DNA of 64,000 nucleotides from Arthrobacter sp. SPG23 (GCF_000876655.1 NZ_JYCN01000026.1:368819-432818); one strand, 5' to 3'. Counted from the stretch's first letter, positions 8,245-17,767 are shown. The notes: generated from the sequence alone by a model not told the origin. Translations and numbers: made by a program.

Positions 8245-10020
8245 TCAGGTTTTGAAGTAGTTGTTTCGTTGGGGTTGTTGGCGTGGGTCGATGTGGGGTG
8301 GCGGGATGAACCAGGGGATCCCGGTTTTGACCTGGATGGTCCACTGCTCTTTGTGGATCAGGTGGTGGTGATGGGAGCAGAGCAGGGTGCCGTTCTCTGT
8401 GCTGGTGGTTCCGCCGTGTGACCAGTAGGTGATGTGGTGGGCTTCGCACCAGGGTGCGGGGATGGTGCAGTTCGGGAACGCGCAGCCCTGGTCGCGGGCG
8501 GTGATGGCTTTGCGGATGTGGGGCGGGAAGATCCGTGTGGTGCGGCCGATGTCCAGGATGCGGCCCTCGCTGCCGAGCAGGACGGGGATGATGTCAGCGT
8601 CGCACGCGATCTTCCGGACGGTGGACGCAGTGACGGGGCCCGTGAAGGTGAATGAGCCCGTGCCCGGGATGCCGGGGGTGCCTAAGGTGCCTGTGCCGGG
8701 GGTGCCGTCTGGTGCATCAGTCGAGCGGTCGAGGCGTTCGAGGAGGTCGCGGTAGTCGATGGTGACCATGACCTGAGGGCGGAGACCGCCCGCCGCGGGG
8801 AGGTTTCCGGTGGCGACGGCGGTTTTGGCGGCGCCGACCAGGCCGTCCAGGAGTTGCTGGGGCCGGGTGCGCAGGTCCAGATCACCGCCATTGGCGGATC
8901 CGTCGTTGCCTTCAGCCGTTCCGGGGCGGGTGCGGGGGTTGGTGGCGATGTTCATCACGGTCAGGAGGGGCTCGTACTGGTCCTGGGTGGCGAAGATTTC
9001 CACGTGGTACAAACCCCGCCGGGGCTTCCGGATGAAGGCGCCCTGCCGGTGCCGCAGTTCCTCCTCGGAGGGTTCGCTGCCGTCCTGGTCGATCGCGTCA
9101 ACCAGTTGCCGGGCAATCCTGGCTACGAAATCGGTGTCGTTCTCCGCAGCGGTGCGGGTCAGGGTGCGTTCCACCCGGGCCATGGTCTCTTCGGGGGCGT
9201 GGTGCCGGACCCGGTCCAGGGCGACGGTGATGAGGGTCGCGGAACGGGAACCCACCGACCCGGACGCCACCGCCGCGGCCAGCACAGGCCGCTCCGGGGG
9301 TTCGGGGTGGCCGGTGATCCCGGTCCGTGGCAGCACTGCCTCGGCCAGCGTGAGGCGGCGGCGGGCTTCCGCGGCACCGATCCGCAGCCTGGCCCGCAGG
9401 AACTCGGTGGTGTTCCGGCACCCGTCATCCGCCGGATCGGGTTCCCCGGCGTTGAGCACCCCGGGGCTCGTTCCGGGACCCGCGGGGGCCTCTATGCCTC
9501 GATCGCTGCCGCCCGGGCCGCCATCGGCCCGATCACTCTCGCCCATGCCGCTATCCTCTTGATCGGGAGTGCCGGCTGCCCAGCCAATCGGCCCATGCAC
9601 AGCCGTCTCGTCGCCCCACCCGGTCGTCCAGCCGGCAGCAGAGCCCGAGCCAGCCCGCGCAGCAGCAGAAGCCTCCCGCCGCGCCCGGTCCACAGCCCCG
9701 GCAGCAACCACCTGCAAATATTCAGCGGCCCGGGAAATCTCCTCGACTTCGGCCGCGAAGTCAGCAGCCTCACGGAAGCGCATCACCGCCGCGTCCGCCA
9801 CCGCCGTCGAACTCAAAGACACCAGCAGCGCACGGCACCCGGCCAGATCACCGGAACCCCCGCCGTCGGACGCTAGAGCCCCAGGCGGCTGCGGCCCCGC
9901 GGGCACACTCCGCAAACCGCGAACCGACCCGGGCGAAGCAGCTGACGCGGGCGAAGCAGCGGCGGGCAGCTTGGCCCACCGCAACGCCCCTCCTGCTGCA
10001 AGTTCCCCCATAACTTCCAT
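8245..10020 (-). CDS. DUF222 / HNH endonuclease domain protein
   Basis: Large actinobacterial protein, about 591 residues from the chosen ATG. A long helical DUF222 region fills the centre. A C-terminal HNH nuclease motif follows with a Cys pair (GCAFPNC) and histidine-rich core (CEAHHITYWSHGG, then NGTLLCSHHHHLIH). Such genes occur in many copies per genome in this phylum (the REP13E12 group) and their role is unresolved; mobility or DNA damage functions are conjecture. Alternative in-frame starts exist 15 codons upstream and 3 codons downstream. The N-terminal 200 residues are Ala/Gly/Pro rich. Confidence 0.82.
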   Translation of the reverse strand: MEVMGELAAGGALRWAKLPAAASPASAASPGSVRGLRSVPAGPQPPGALASDGGGSGDLAGCRALLVSLSSTAVADAAVMRFREAADFAAEVEEISRAAEYLQVVAAGAVDRARREASAAARAGSGSAAGWTTGWGDETAVHGPIGWAAGTPDQEDSGMGESDRADGGPGGSDRGIEAPAGPGTSPGVLNAGEPDPADDGCRNTTEFLRARLRIGAAEARRRLTLAEAVLPRTGITGHPEPPERPVLAAAVASGSVGSRSATLITVALDRVRHHAPEETMARVERTLTRTAAENDTDFVARIARQLVDAIDQDGSEPSEEELRHRQGAFIRKPRRGLYHVEIFATQDQYEPLLTVMNIATNPRTRPGTAEGNDGSANGGDLDLRTRPQQLLDGLVGAAKTAVATGNLPAAGGLRPQVMVTIDYRDLLERLDRSTDAPDGTPGTGTLGTPGIPGTGSFTFTGPVTASTVRKIACDADIIPVLLGSEGRILDIGRTTRIFPPHIRKAITARDQGCAFPNCTIPAPWCEAHHITYWSHGGTTSTENGTLLCSHHHHLIHKEQWTIQVKTGIPWFIPPPHIDPRQQPQRNNYFKT

Positions 10021-10125
10021 GGGATAACTCTGCCAAAGGGCACCGACATTTAAGGCCCACGGCATTTAAGGCCAGTTGCCGAGGCTCTGGCAACCCCGGG
10101 CACGCCCGGCATTAGAATTTCCCCC

Positions 10126-10995
10126 ATGGCCATCTACCTGGATCCGCCGCTCTGGCCAGCCCACGGAACCCACTTTTCACACCTGATCTCGGACACCTCC
10201 CTCGACGAGCTGCACCGCTTCGCGGAGGCAGCCGGCATTCCGGAACGGGCGTTCGACGGCGACCATTACGACGTCTCCGAGGCCAGGTACGCCTCCCTCG
10301 TGGAGGCCGGTGCCATCCCCGTAGAGGCAAGGATCCTGGTCCGCAAGCTGATTGCCTGCGGGCTCCGCATCCCTGCCCGCCAGCGCGGCAAGGCCCTCAA
10401 GGTGCCGCTGCTGAACCGCTGGAACGCCGTGCTGCCCGGCCACGACGCCCTCTTCCTGGACCTGCTGGACCGGTGGGGCGAGGAGCACCGCAAGTACCAC
10501 GGCCGAACCCATCTGCTGTCCGTCCTCGAGGCCCTTGACCTGCTCACCGAGCCGGCCGATCCGCCACGCACCGTGGTTCTCGCCGCCTGGTTCCACGACG
10601 CCGTCTACCGCGGGATCGCCGGTCAGGACGAGGAGGAATCGGCGCGGCTGGCCGAGGACAGGCTCCTGCACGCGGGCCTGTCCGAGGATGAGGCCTACGA
10701 GGTGGGGCGGCTGGTGCGGCTCACTGCCGACCACCGCCCGGAGCCGGGGGACGACGACGGCGCCCTCCTGTGCGACGCGGACCTTTCGGTTCTCGGCGGC
10801 GAACCCAAGGCCTACGGCCGCTACCTCAGCGCCGTCCGGGAAGACTTCGCGCACATCGGCGACGCCGACTTCGCGGCGGGACGCGCCGCCGTCGTGCGTC
10901 ACCTGCTGGAGCTGGACCCCCTGTTCAACACGGCACGCGGCCGTGAGCTCTGGCTTGACTCCGCCCGGGGAAACCTGGCGGGCGAGCTCGCGTGA
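10126..10995 (+). CDS. DUF4031 domain fused to HD-type phosphohydrolase domain
   Basis: 289-residue protein. The first about 80 residues match the short DUF4031 family (MAIYLDPPLWPAHG, then SHLISD). The rest looks like an HD-superfamily metal-dependent phosphohydrolase: an HGRTHL helix near residue 125, the HD pair in AAWFHDAVY near residue 162, and a later CDADLSVLG aspartate motif. HD proteins hydrolyse nucleotides or phosphate esters; the substrate here is unknown. Its stop overlaps the start of the next gene (GTGA), so the two form one operon. Confidence 0.78.
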   Translation: MAIYLDPPLWPAHGTHFSHLISDTSLDELHRFAEAAGIPERAFDGDHYDVSEARYASLVEAGAIPVEARILVRKLIACGLRIPARQRGKALKVPLLNRWNAVLPGHDALFLDLLDRWGEEHRKYHGRTHLLSVLEALDLLTEPADPPRTVVLAAWFHDAVYRGIAGQDEEESARLAEDRLLHAGLSEDEAYEVGRLVRLTADHRPEPGDDDGALLCDADLSVLGGEPKAYGRYLSAVREDFAHIGDADFAAGRAAVVRHLLELDPLFNTARGRELWLDSARGNLAGELA

Positions 10996-11744
10996 GTGAT
11001 GTTCAGGCGGCTCACCGGCAGCTGCCGTTCACGGTGCGCTTTGAATGGGGGTACGACGGCGCCATGGCCGTTATGCCCGGGGCCGAACTGGCCGTGGTGG
11101 TGGACGTCCTGTGCTTCACCACCTGTGTGAGCGTCGCGGTGGACCGCGGCGCCGACGTGTTTCCCTACCGCTGGAACGACGGCACTGCCGCTGATTTTGC
11201 CGCGGAAGAGGAGACGGTGCTGGCCGGCCGGCGCGGCGGCACCGGGGTGAGCCTCTCCCCCGCCAGCCTGCGCTCCGCGCCGACTCTCGACAGGGTGGTG
11301 CTTCCGTCCCCCAACGGCTCTACGCTGGCCCACTCCCTGGCGGGAACGGTGCCGCGCGTCGCGGCGGTGTGCCTTCGGAACGCCCGCGCCACCGCCGAGT
11401 GGGCGGCCCGGAACCTTCCGCCTGCAGCGGTGATCGCCGTTATCGCGGCCGGCGAAAAATGGCCCGACGGCGGGCTCCGGCCCGCGCTGGAGGACCAGTT
11501 GGGCGCGGGAGCCTTCCTGGCCGCGCTCCCTGGGCACCGCCGGACCGGCTTTTCCCCCGAGGCCCGGTGGGCCATGGACGCCTTCACTGCCGCGGAGCCG
11601 CGGCTTGGTGAGACGCTGCTGGAATGCTCCAGCGGCCGGGAGCTCGTCTTCGGCGGCTACCAGGAGGACGTGGAGATCGCCGCGGAACTCAACGGGAGTG
11701 CCGCCGTCGCACTTCTCGACGGCGGCGCGTTCCGCCGGGTTTAG
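10992..11744 (+). CDS. 2-phosphosulfolactate phosphatase family protein (ComB-like)
   Basis: 250 residues, GTG start overlapping the preceding stop by 4 bp. ComB-family features are VVDVLCFTTCVSVAV (conserved Asp and Cys/Ser/Thr near the N-terminus), LPSPNGSTLAH and the CLRNARATAEW helix. In methanogens ComB dephosphorylates 2-phosphosulfolactate for coenzyme M. Actinobacteria do not make coenzyme M, so the true substrate is probably another phosphate ester or a sulfonate intermediate. The 3' end overlaps that of the convergent yccF gene by 4 bp. Confidence 0.75.
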   Translation: MSDVQAAHRQLPFTVRFEWGYDGAMAVMPGAELAVVVDVLCFTTCVSVAVDRGADVFPYRWNDGTAADFAAEEETVLAGRRGGTGVSLSPASLRSAPTLDRVVLPSPNGSTLAHSLAGTVPRVAAVCLRNARATAEWAARNLPPAAVIAVIAAGEKWPDGGLRPALEDQLGAGAFLAALPGHRRTGFSPEARWAMDAFTAAEPRLGETLLECSSGRELVFGGYQEDVEIAAELNGSAAVALLDGGAFRRV

Positions 11745-12142
11745 CGGTAGCTGGTGACGAACGGCCGGTCGGTGGGCACAATCTGCTTGCCGAGCGGCAT
11801 CAGCGAAACCGGGATGAGTTTCAGGTTGGCGATGGCCAGCGGGATCCCGACGATGGTGATGGCCATGGCGAACGCGGTCACCACGTGGCCGACCGCGATC
11901 CAGATGCCTGCGACCACCAGCCAGATCACGTTGCCCAGCAGCGAGAACACGCCGTTGCCGCCCGGCTTGTCCACTACCATGCGGCCGAAGGGCCACAGCG
12001 TGTAGGACGCAATCCGGAAGGAGGCGATGCCCCAGGGAATGGTCACGATGAGCAGGCAGCAGATGATCCCCGCGAAGAAGTACCCGAGCGCCAGCCAGAG
12101 TCCCCCGCATACCAGCCAAATGATGTTGAGCAATGTCTTCAT
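11741..12142 (-). CDS. yccF: YccF-family small membrane protein
   Basis: 133-residue membrane protein of the YccF family. It contains two homologous halves, each with a GxxWLxxGxxxxG-type hydrophobic segment and an IPxGIAxxxIAxxxLxPFG-like block (IPWGIASFRIASYTLWPFG and IPLAIANLKLIPVSLMPLG). Four membrane segments are predicted. Function is not established for the family. Confidence 0.82.
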   Translation of the reverse strand: MKTLLNIIWLVCGGLWLALGYFFAGIICCLLIVTIPWGIASFRIASYTLWPFGRMVVDKPGGNGVFSLLGNVIWLVVAGIWIAVGHVVTAFAMAITIVGIPLAIANLKLIPVSLMPLGKQIVPTDRPFVTSYR

Positions 12143-12194
12143 ACGGCCATTGTCCCCCGCGCAGGAGTGATCAGGCGTCGGGGATTGCCCTGAC

Positions 12195-12216
12195 CCGGCC
12201 CTGAATTCCGGGCCGG
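12195..12216 (-). terminator. GC-rich hairpin downstream of trkH
   Basis: CCGGCCC and GGGCCGG form a perfect 7-bp stem with an 8-nt loop six bases past the trkH stop. There is no T-run, as is common for actinobacterial terminators. Confidence 0.45.
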
Positions 12217-12221
12217 CGGCG

Positions 12222-13616
12222 TCAGCCGATGATCGGCCGCTCTTCAGGCAATTGGTAAAGCCGCGGATGGGCGGACAAAGCCAGTGCTGAGGCCACAGTG
12301 ATGGTCCCGATCCGGCCGATGAACATGAGGGCCATCAGGACCCACTCCGCGCTGGCCGGCAGGTGATAGGTGATGCCGGTGCTGACCCCCACTGTGGCGA
12401 AAGCGGAGATGGATTCGAAGAGCACTTTTTCGAGGCTGTAATCGGTGAATATGAGGAGCAGGAGAGTGCCCGCGATGACTGCGGCGACGCCCAGCAAGGC
12501 AACGGAGAGCGCCTGGCGCTGCGCCGATGAGCTGATGGACCGGTGGGCGATGGTGACCTGCTCGCGGCCGCGGACTTCGTTCCAGATGGCGAATCCCAGG
12601 ATCAGGAACGTGGTGATTTTGATGCCACCCGCGGTCCCGGCACTGCCGCCGCCAATGAACATCAGGATGTTGGTGACCATCAGGGTCTCCGGCGTGGCGG
12701 CACCGTAGTCGATGCTGTTGAAGCCCGCGGTCCGGGGAAACACCCCGCCGGCCAGCGCCCCGAGGAACTTCCCCCCGGTGCTGAACGACCCCAAGGTTTC
12801 AGGACGGTTCCATTCGAAGGCTGCGAAGAGCACGAAACCGGCTGCCAGAAGGATGAGCGTGCCGAAAACGGTCAGGCGGACGTGCACTGTCCAGGCCTTG
12901 ATCCGGAAGCCGTCCCGCATCAGGGCGATGAGCACGGGGAAGCCAAGGCCGCCGGTCACCACCGCAGCGCAGATGGGAATAATGATCCAGGGGTCCTCGG
13001 CCACACCGACAAGATTGTCGCTGTACAGCGAAAAGCCGGCGTTGTTGAAGGCGGATACTGCGTGGAATATCCCGTGCCAGAGTGCCGTGGCCGGGTTGGC
13101 GTCGTACCCGATCCAGAACCGGAGCGTCAGGACCACGGCCGTGCTGCCCTCGACGGTCGCCATGATCCTGGCGACCCGCACCAGGACGGTCCGGACATCA
13201 CCGAAGTTCAAGGTGTGGGTTTCGGACTGGGCCACAAGCTGCCCGCGGAGGCCGAGGTTCTTGCGGACCAGCAGCGCGAGCAGGGTTGCCAGCGTCATGA
13301 TGCCGAAGCCGCCCACCTGGATCAGCCCGAGGATGACTGCCTGGCCGAAGGGCGTCCAGAACGTGGCGGTGTCCACGGTGATCAGCCCGGTCACGCACAC
13401 GGCGGAGACCGAGGTGAACAGGGCGGGCATTGCTACGTCTGAGTCCGTGGGGTAATGCGAGGCGGGAAGCAGGAGCAGTCCGGCTCCCAGCATGATCACG
13501 GCAAGGAATGCGACCGGCACCGACCTGACCGGGTGCAGGAGCAGGCGCCTGATGCGGCTGTCCCGGGGCCGGATGTCCGTACCCACTCTTACCGGCCCGC
13601 TCGGCGGTGCCGCCAT
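12222..13616 (-). CDS. TrkH/KtrB-family potassium uptake channel protein
   Basis: Integral membrane K+ transport subunit, about 464 residues. All four pore-loop repeats with filter glycines are visible: SVSAVCVTGL, HAVSAFNNAGF, PRTAGFNSIDYG and SISAFATVGVSTG. Start choice: ATG (MAAPPS) preceded by GAGAGG 7 bp upstream. An ATG five codons earlier lies inside a tandem repeat. No cytoplasmic TrkA/KtrA partner gene is adjacent, so the regulatory subunit must be encoded elsewhere. Confidence 0.88.
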   Translation of the reverse strand: MAAPPSGPVRVGTDIRPRDSRIRRLLLHPVRSVPVAFLAVIMLGAGLLLLPASHYPTDSDVAMPALFTSVSAVCVTGLITVDTATFWTPFGQAVILGLIQVGGFGIMTLATLLALLVRKNLGLRGQLVAQSETHTLNFGDVRTVLVRVARIMATVEGSTAVVLTLRFWIGYDANPATALWHGIFHAVSAFNNAGFSLYSDNLVGVAEDPWIIIPICAAVVTGGLGFPVLIALMRDGFRIKAWTVHVRLTVFGTLILLAAGFVLFAAFEWNRPETLGSFSTGGKFLGALAGGVFPRTAGFNSIDYGAATPETLMVTNILMFIGGGSAGTAGGIKITTFLILGFAIWNEVRGREQVTIAHRSISSSAQRQALSVALLGVAAVIAGTLLLLIFTDYSLEKVLFESISAFATVGVSTGITYHLPASAEWVLMALMFIGRIGTITVASALALSAHPRLYQLPEERPIIG

Positions 13617-13623
13617 TGGAAAT

Positions 13624-13656
13624 CCTCTCATCGGCCTCTCATCGGCGTCTCATCGG
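13624..13656 (-). repeat. Three tandem 11-bp repeats forming the trkH leader and ribosome site
   Basis: The plus-strand unit CCTCTCATCGG occurs twice exactly and once with one change, head to tail. On the coding (minus) strand each exact unit carries ATGAGAGG, so the repeat nearest the gene supplies the Shine-Dalgarno sequence for trkH. Copy number could vary by slippage. Confidence 0.8.
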
Positions 13657-13875
13657 CGGGCACGCATAGCGTCCCCGGCACCGTGCCCTGACCGTGCCCG
13701 CAGTCCGACGCATCACGGAGCGTAGCACCGCGCGTTTCCGGCGGGACCCGGTCTTTACGAAATCCTTACGCTGCACTTTCACGGCTTCACGGCAGCCGGG
13801 GAGCATACTGTTGGCAGCGTCCCGGCGAAGGGCTAACGTCACAGCAAGGGGGCGGTCCGCAGAAGGAGGCGCAGC

Positions 13876-14892
13876 GTGACGATTGTTGACAATGCCGTCT
13901 ATGTGAATGGCCGCCGGACCACCGACCCGGAAGGGCTTGAAGAGACGTACTTCCTGCTGCGGCAGCGTGAGGGGATGGCCTGGATCGGGCTGTACCGGCC
14001 GGACTCGCAGGAACTGCGTTCCGTGGCAGACGAGTTCGAACTCAGCCATTTAGCCGTGGAGGACGCCCTGACCGGGCACCAGCGGGCAAAACTTGAGCAC
14101 TACGGCGAGACCCTGTTCCTGGTGTTGCGCCCGGCGCGCTATCTCGACGACGTCGAAAAGGTCGAGTTCGGCGAAATCCACGTGTTCGTAGGCACGGACT
14201 TTGTGGTCACCGTCCGCCATGCCGAGTCCCCCGACCTTGCCCGCGTCCGCCGCAGGATGGAATCCCAGCCCGAGTTCCTGGCGCTGGGACCGGACGCAGT
14301 GCTGTACGCCATCCTTGACCAGGTGGTGGATGAATACGAGCCGGTGGCCGCCGGGCTGGAAAACGACATCGACGAAATCGAGGATGACCTCTTCGGCGGC
14401 GATCCGGACGTGTCACGCCGGATCTATGAGCTCTCCCGCCAGGTCATCATGTTCCAGCGCGGAACCAGTCCCCTTGCCGGGATCCTGCAGGCCCTGCTCA
14501 CCGGCACACCCGAGCACCGGCCCGGCCCCGAACTGCAGGACCACCTGCGCGACGTCCTGGACCACGTCCTGCGGCTAGGTGAGCGGACCGCCTCCTTCAG
14601 GGCCCTGCTGCAGAACGCGCTAACCGTCAACGCCGCACTGGTGGCCCAGCGGCAGAACGATGAGATGCGGCGCCTGACGGAATCCAGCTTCGCGCAGAGC
14701 GAGCAGGTCAAACGCATCTCCTCATGGGCCGCCATCCTCTTCGCCCCAACCCTGGTAGGCACTATCTACGGGATGAATTTCCGCACCATGCCCGAGCTCG
14801 ACTGGGTCTTTGGCTACCCCATGGCGCTGGGTCTGATGGCGGTCATGGGCGTGATCCTGTACGCGGCCTTCAGGCACAACAAATGGATCTGA
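13876..14892 (+). CDS. corA: CorA-family divalent cation transporter
   Basis: Mg2+/Co2+ channel of 338 residues: a large cytoplasmic N-terminal domain, a long helix, and two C-terminal membrane segments. The diagnostic GMN motif is YGMNF at residues 299-301. Start is a GTG with a strong AAGGAGG ribosome site 6 bp upstream. The stop overlaps the next gene's start region by 10 bp. It is divergent from the potassium transporter gene. Confidence 0.92.
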   Translation: MTIVDNAVYVNGRRTTDPEGLEETYFLLRQREGMAWIGLYRPDSQELRSVADEFELSHLAVEDALTGHQRAKLEHYGETLFLVLRPARYLDDVEKVEFGEIHVFVGTDFVVTVRHAESPDLARVRRRMESQPEFLALGPDAVLYAILDQVVDEYEPVAAGLENDIDEIEDDLFGGDPDVSRRIYELSRQVIMFQRGTSPLAGILQALLTGTPEHRPGPELQDHLRDVLDHVLRLGERTASFRALLQNALTVNAALVAQRQNDEMRRLTESSFAQSEQVKRISSWAAILFAPTLVGTIYGMNFRTMPELDWVFGYPMALGLMAVMGVILYAAFRHNKWI

Positions 14893-16004
14893 CCGCGTTC
14901 CGGTGGGCCCTCACCGACACTGCAGCCAAGGCCCGCGTGCCGGGAATGTCCGTGGCCGTCGTGTCACGGGAACGCGTTCTCTATTCGGGCGGGACCGGCT
15001 ATGCGGACCTCCATGCCCTTTCCCCCGCAGCTGCGGAAACTGTCTATCCTTGGTTTTCGATGACCAAACCGGTGACAGCCACTGCCGCCCTGCGGCTATC
15101 CGACCAGGGGCTCCTGGACCTGCACGCACCCGTGCACGAATACCTGCCCTGGCTGCGCGCGCCCGGCCCGGCCCAGCCCACCGTGTGGCAGCTGCTCAGC
15201 CATTCGGCGGGGCTGGGCAATCCGCTGCCCGTGAGATGGATTCACCCCGCGGGCACAACGGGGCCGGACCAGGAACAGCTGCTGCGGAAACTGATGGACA
15301 GGCGCCGCGCGTTCCGCTACCGGGTGGGAGGCGCCGGGCACTACTCGAACGTCGGCTACCTTGTGGCTGCGCAGGTCGTCAGCCAGGTGTCCGGCGAACC
15401 GTTCACAAGCTACGTCCAGCGCGAGATCCTCGGGCCGCTGGGGATGGATTCGACCGGCTTTTCCTATCCGCCGGGGCGTCCCGCGGCCACCGGCTACGTC
15501 CGCATCCGCCGCGGGCTCGCGCCTGTGCTGGCACGGATCCTCCCGCCAGGGACGCTGGGGCCACGGCACGGCGACTACTCGTCACTCACCCCGTTCCTGG
15601 TTGACGGCGCGGGCTACGGCGGCCTGGTGGGAACCGTACTGGACGCGGCCGAGTTTGCCCGGCTGCACCTCAATGACGGGCTGGCCGCGGCTCCCGGAAC
15701 CACAGCCCCCGGGACTGCCGCCGGCCCCGCAGGGAACCGCATCCTGCAGGAAGCCACGGCGCGCGCGATGCGCGACATCCAGGTCAAAGGAAAGCAGTTT
15801 GACCACTCTGCAGGCTGGTTCCGAAAGCACACAAGAGGGCCCCACGGTTCCTACGTTGAGCACTTCGGCACCGGGCTGGGGTTTTGGAACATCATGCGCC
15901 TCTACCCGGAACGGGGCAGGGCAATCGTGCTCATGTCCAACAGTTCCACGAGCTACGACTACGCCACCCTGTTTTCCCTCATCCTGCGCATGCCCTGGAC
16001 CTGA
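14883..16004 (+). CDS. Serine hydrolase, class C beta-lactamase fold
   Basis: 373-residue protein of the beta-lactamase/DD-peptidase/esterase EstB family. The catalytic S-x-x-K is S59-M-T-K62 and the Y-x-N motif is Y154-S-N156, in the order and spacing of class C enzymes. No signal peptide is evident, which argues for a cytoplasmic esterase or peptidase rather than a secreted beta-lactamase. The ATG lies inside the end of corA, implying co-translation. Confidence 0.82.
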   Translation: MDLTAFRWALTDTAAKARVPGMSVAVVSRERVLYSGGTGYADLHALSPAAAETVYPWFSMTKPVTATAALRLSDQGLLDLHAPVHEYLPWLRAPGPAQPTVWQLLSHSAGLGNPLPVRWIHPAGTTGPDQEQLLRKLMDRRRAFRYRVGGAGHYSNVGYLVAAQVVSQVSGEPFTSYVQREILGPLGMDSTGFSYPPGRPAATGYVRIRRGLAPVLARILPPGTLGPRHGDYSSLTPFLVDGAGYGGLVGTVLDAAEFARLHLNDGLAAAPGTTAPGTAAGPAGNRILQEATARAMRDIQVKGKQFDHSAGWFRKHTRGPHGSYVEHFGTGLGFWNIMRLYPERGRAIVLMSNSSTSYDYATLFSLILRMPWT

Positions 16005-16053
16005 GCGGGCGCGGACCCGAGCGGGCGCGGCGGCCCCGTGCGCGCTCCCGTGC

Positions 16054-16599
16054 CTATCTCTGCTTGACCAGGGCCGCCTCCACGTTGATCTTGACCTTGT
16101 CGCTGACCAGCAGGCCGCCGGCTTCGAGGGCCGCGTTCCACGTCAGTCCGAACTCCTTGCGGCTGATCTCGGCCTCGGCGCTGAATCCCGCCCTGGTGGC
16201 GCCAAACGGATCAACCGCCACGCCGGTGAATTCCACTTCGAGTTCCACAGGCTTGGTGATGCCGCGGATGGTCAGGTCGCCGGTGACCGTGTAGTCCTCG
16301 CCGTCGCCTTCGATCCCCGTGGCCCGGAAAGTCATCTCGGGATACTGCTCGACGTCGAAGAAGTCCGCTCCGCGTACGTGGGCATCACGGTTCGCGTCGC
16401 CTGAGTCGAAGCTCGCCGTCTTCACGGTGGCGTGCAGGCTGGAGGCCGCCAGGGACGTGCCCACGTGCGCCTCCGCCGAGGCGTCGGTGAAGCGGCCGCG
16501 GACTTTGCTGATGCCGGCATGGCGGACAGTGAAGCCGATCTCGCTGTGGGACATGTCGAGTGTCCAGATGCCGGGGGTAATACCTTGGGGCAGAGTCAC
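16054..16599 (-). CDS. yceI: YceI-family lipocalin-like protein
   Basis: 181 residues, no signal peptide. Typical YceI blocks are present: WTLDMSHSEIGFTVRHAGISKVRGRF at the N-terminus, then TFRATGIEGDGEDYTVTGDLTIRGITKPVELEVEF and the C-terminal FGLTWN. The family forms a beta-barrel binding polyisoprenoid or other hydrophobic ligands, and is linked to stress in some bacteria. Convergent with the beta-lactamase-fold gene. Confidence 0.9.
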   Translation of the reverse strand: MTLPQGITPGIWTLDMSHSEIGFTVRHAGISKVRGRFTDASAEAHVGTSLAASSLHATVKTASFDSGDANRDAHVRGADFFDVEQYPEMTFRATGIEGDGEDYTVTGDLTIRGITKPVELEVEFTGVAVDPFGATRAGFSAEAEISRKEFGLTWNAALEAGGLLVSDKVKINVEAALVKQR

Positions 16600-16681
16600 A
16601 ACGGGTCTCCTTTGACTCGGTTGGCGGGCCTGGCCCGCCGGTTCTTCGGGGTGGTCCCCAGCTGAATGCTAGCGAACACCC

Positions 16682-17767
16682 TCAGCCACGGCTAGCCTCC
16701 GCACCCGGCACCTCAGCCGGAGATGTAGCCAAAGACGCAGCCCACTTCGGCTGCCAGCCGATGGCCGGGGCGATGTGGCGGGCAATGTTACCCAGGAGTT
16801 TGGCGTTGAAGTCCACGCCCAGCTGGTTCGGGACGGTGAGGAGCAGGGTATCGGCAGCCTGCACCGCGGCGTCTGCCGCCAGTTCCTCGGCGATCGCCTC
16901 CGGCTCGCCCACGTAGCTCTTCCCGAACCGTGCCACCAGCCCGTCGATGATTCCCACCTGGTCCCGCTTCTCCCGCAGGGCGCTGAGCCCGAAATACCGG
17001 CGGTCCTCGTCGTCGACGATGGGCAGGACGCTGCGGCTGACCGAAACCCGCGGCGCGTGCTGGTGGCCTGCGCCGGCCCAGGCATCACGGAACATGCTGA
17101 TCTGCTCCGCCTGCAGCTCGTCGAACGGCACACCTGTGTCTTCAGTCAGCAGCGTGGAACTCATCAGGTTCATACCCTGCTCCGCAGTCCACACCGCGGT
17201 GGCGCGGGACCCTGCACCCCACCAGATCCGGCGGGCAAGATCGGCCGAGTTCGGCTGGACCGGCAGCTTGCCGCTTCCGCCACCGTAGCGTGGATCCCCG
17301 TCGACCACCCCGGCACCGGTGATGGCATGGCGGAACACCGCAGTGTGCCGGCGTGCCATGTCCGCCGGGCTCTCGCCGTCGGCCGGAACATGGCCGAACG
17401 CTGCCGCGCCGTCCCGGGCCGGTTCGGGTGAACCGCGGCTGACGCCGAGCTGCAGCCTCCCGCCGCTGATCAGGTCCGTGGCGGATGCTTCCTCCGCCAT
17501 GTACAGCGGGTTCTCGTACCGCATGTCGATCACGCCCGTGCCCATTTCGATCCTGCTGGTGCGGGCGGCGATGGCGGCCAGCAGGGGGAACGGGGAGGCC
17601 TGTTGCCGGGCAAAGTGGTGCACCCGGAAGAAGGCGCCGTCGATCCCCAGTTCCTCAGCTGCCACGGCCAGGTCGATGCCCTGCAGCAGCGCATCCCGGG
17701 CCGTGCGGGTACGGGACCCCTCAACGTTGCCCCAGTGGCCGAAGGATAGAAATCCGATGCGCTTCAT
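16682..17767 (-). CDS. LLM-class flavin-dependent oxidoreductase
   Basis: 361-residue luciferase-like monooxygenase, an FMNH2- or F420-using TIM-barrel enzyme. It begins KRIGFLSFGHWG, with AEELGIDGAFFRVHHF (His of the flavin site) and RLQLGVSRGSPEPA near residue 110. The substrate cannot be inferred. It stands alone between yceI and trpF, both of which are also on the minus strand but separated by 60-80 bp gaps. Confidence 0.85.
   Translation of the reverse strand: MKRIGFLSFGHWGNVEGSRTRTARDALLQGIDLAVAAEELGIDGAFFRVHHFARQQASPFPLLAAIAARTSRIEMGTGVIDMRYENPLYMAEEASATDLISGGRLQLGVSRGSPEPARDGAAAFGHVPADGESPADMARRHTAVFRHAITGAGVVDGDPRYGGGSGKLPVQPNSADLARRIWWGAGSRATAVWTAEQGMNLMSSTLLTEDTGVPFDELQAEQISMFRDAWAGAGHQHAPRVSVSRSVLPIVDDEDRRYFGLSALREKRDQVGIIDGLVARFGKSYVGEPEAIAEELAADAAVQAADTLLLTVPNQLGVDFNAKLLGNIARHIAPAIGWQPKWAASLATSPAEVPGAEASRG

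Noticed and set aside
8245..10020. DUF222-HNH gene as an active mobile element
   Set aside because: No inverted repeats, target duplication, integrase or intron features are visible around it.
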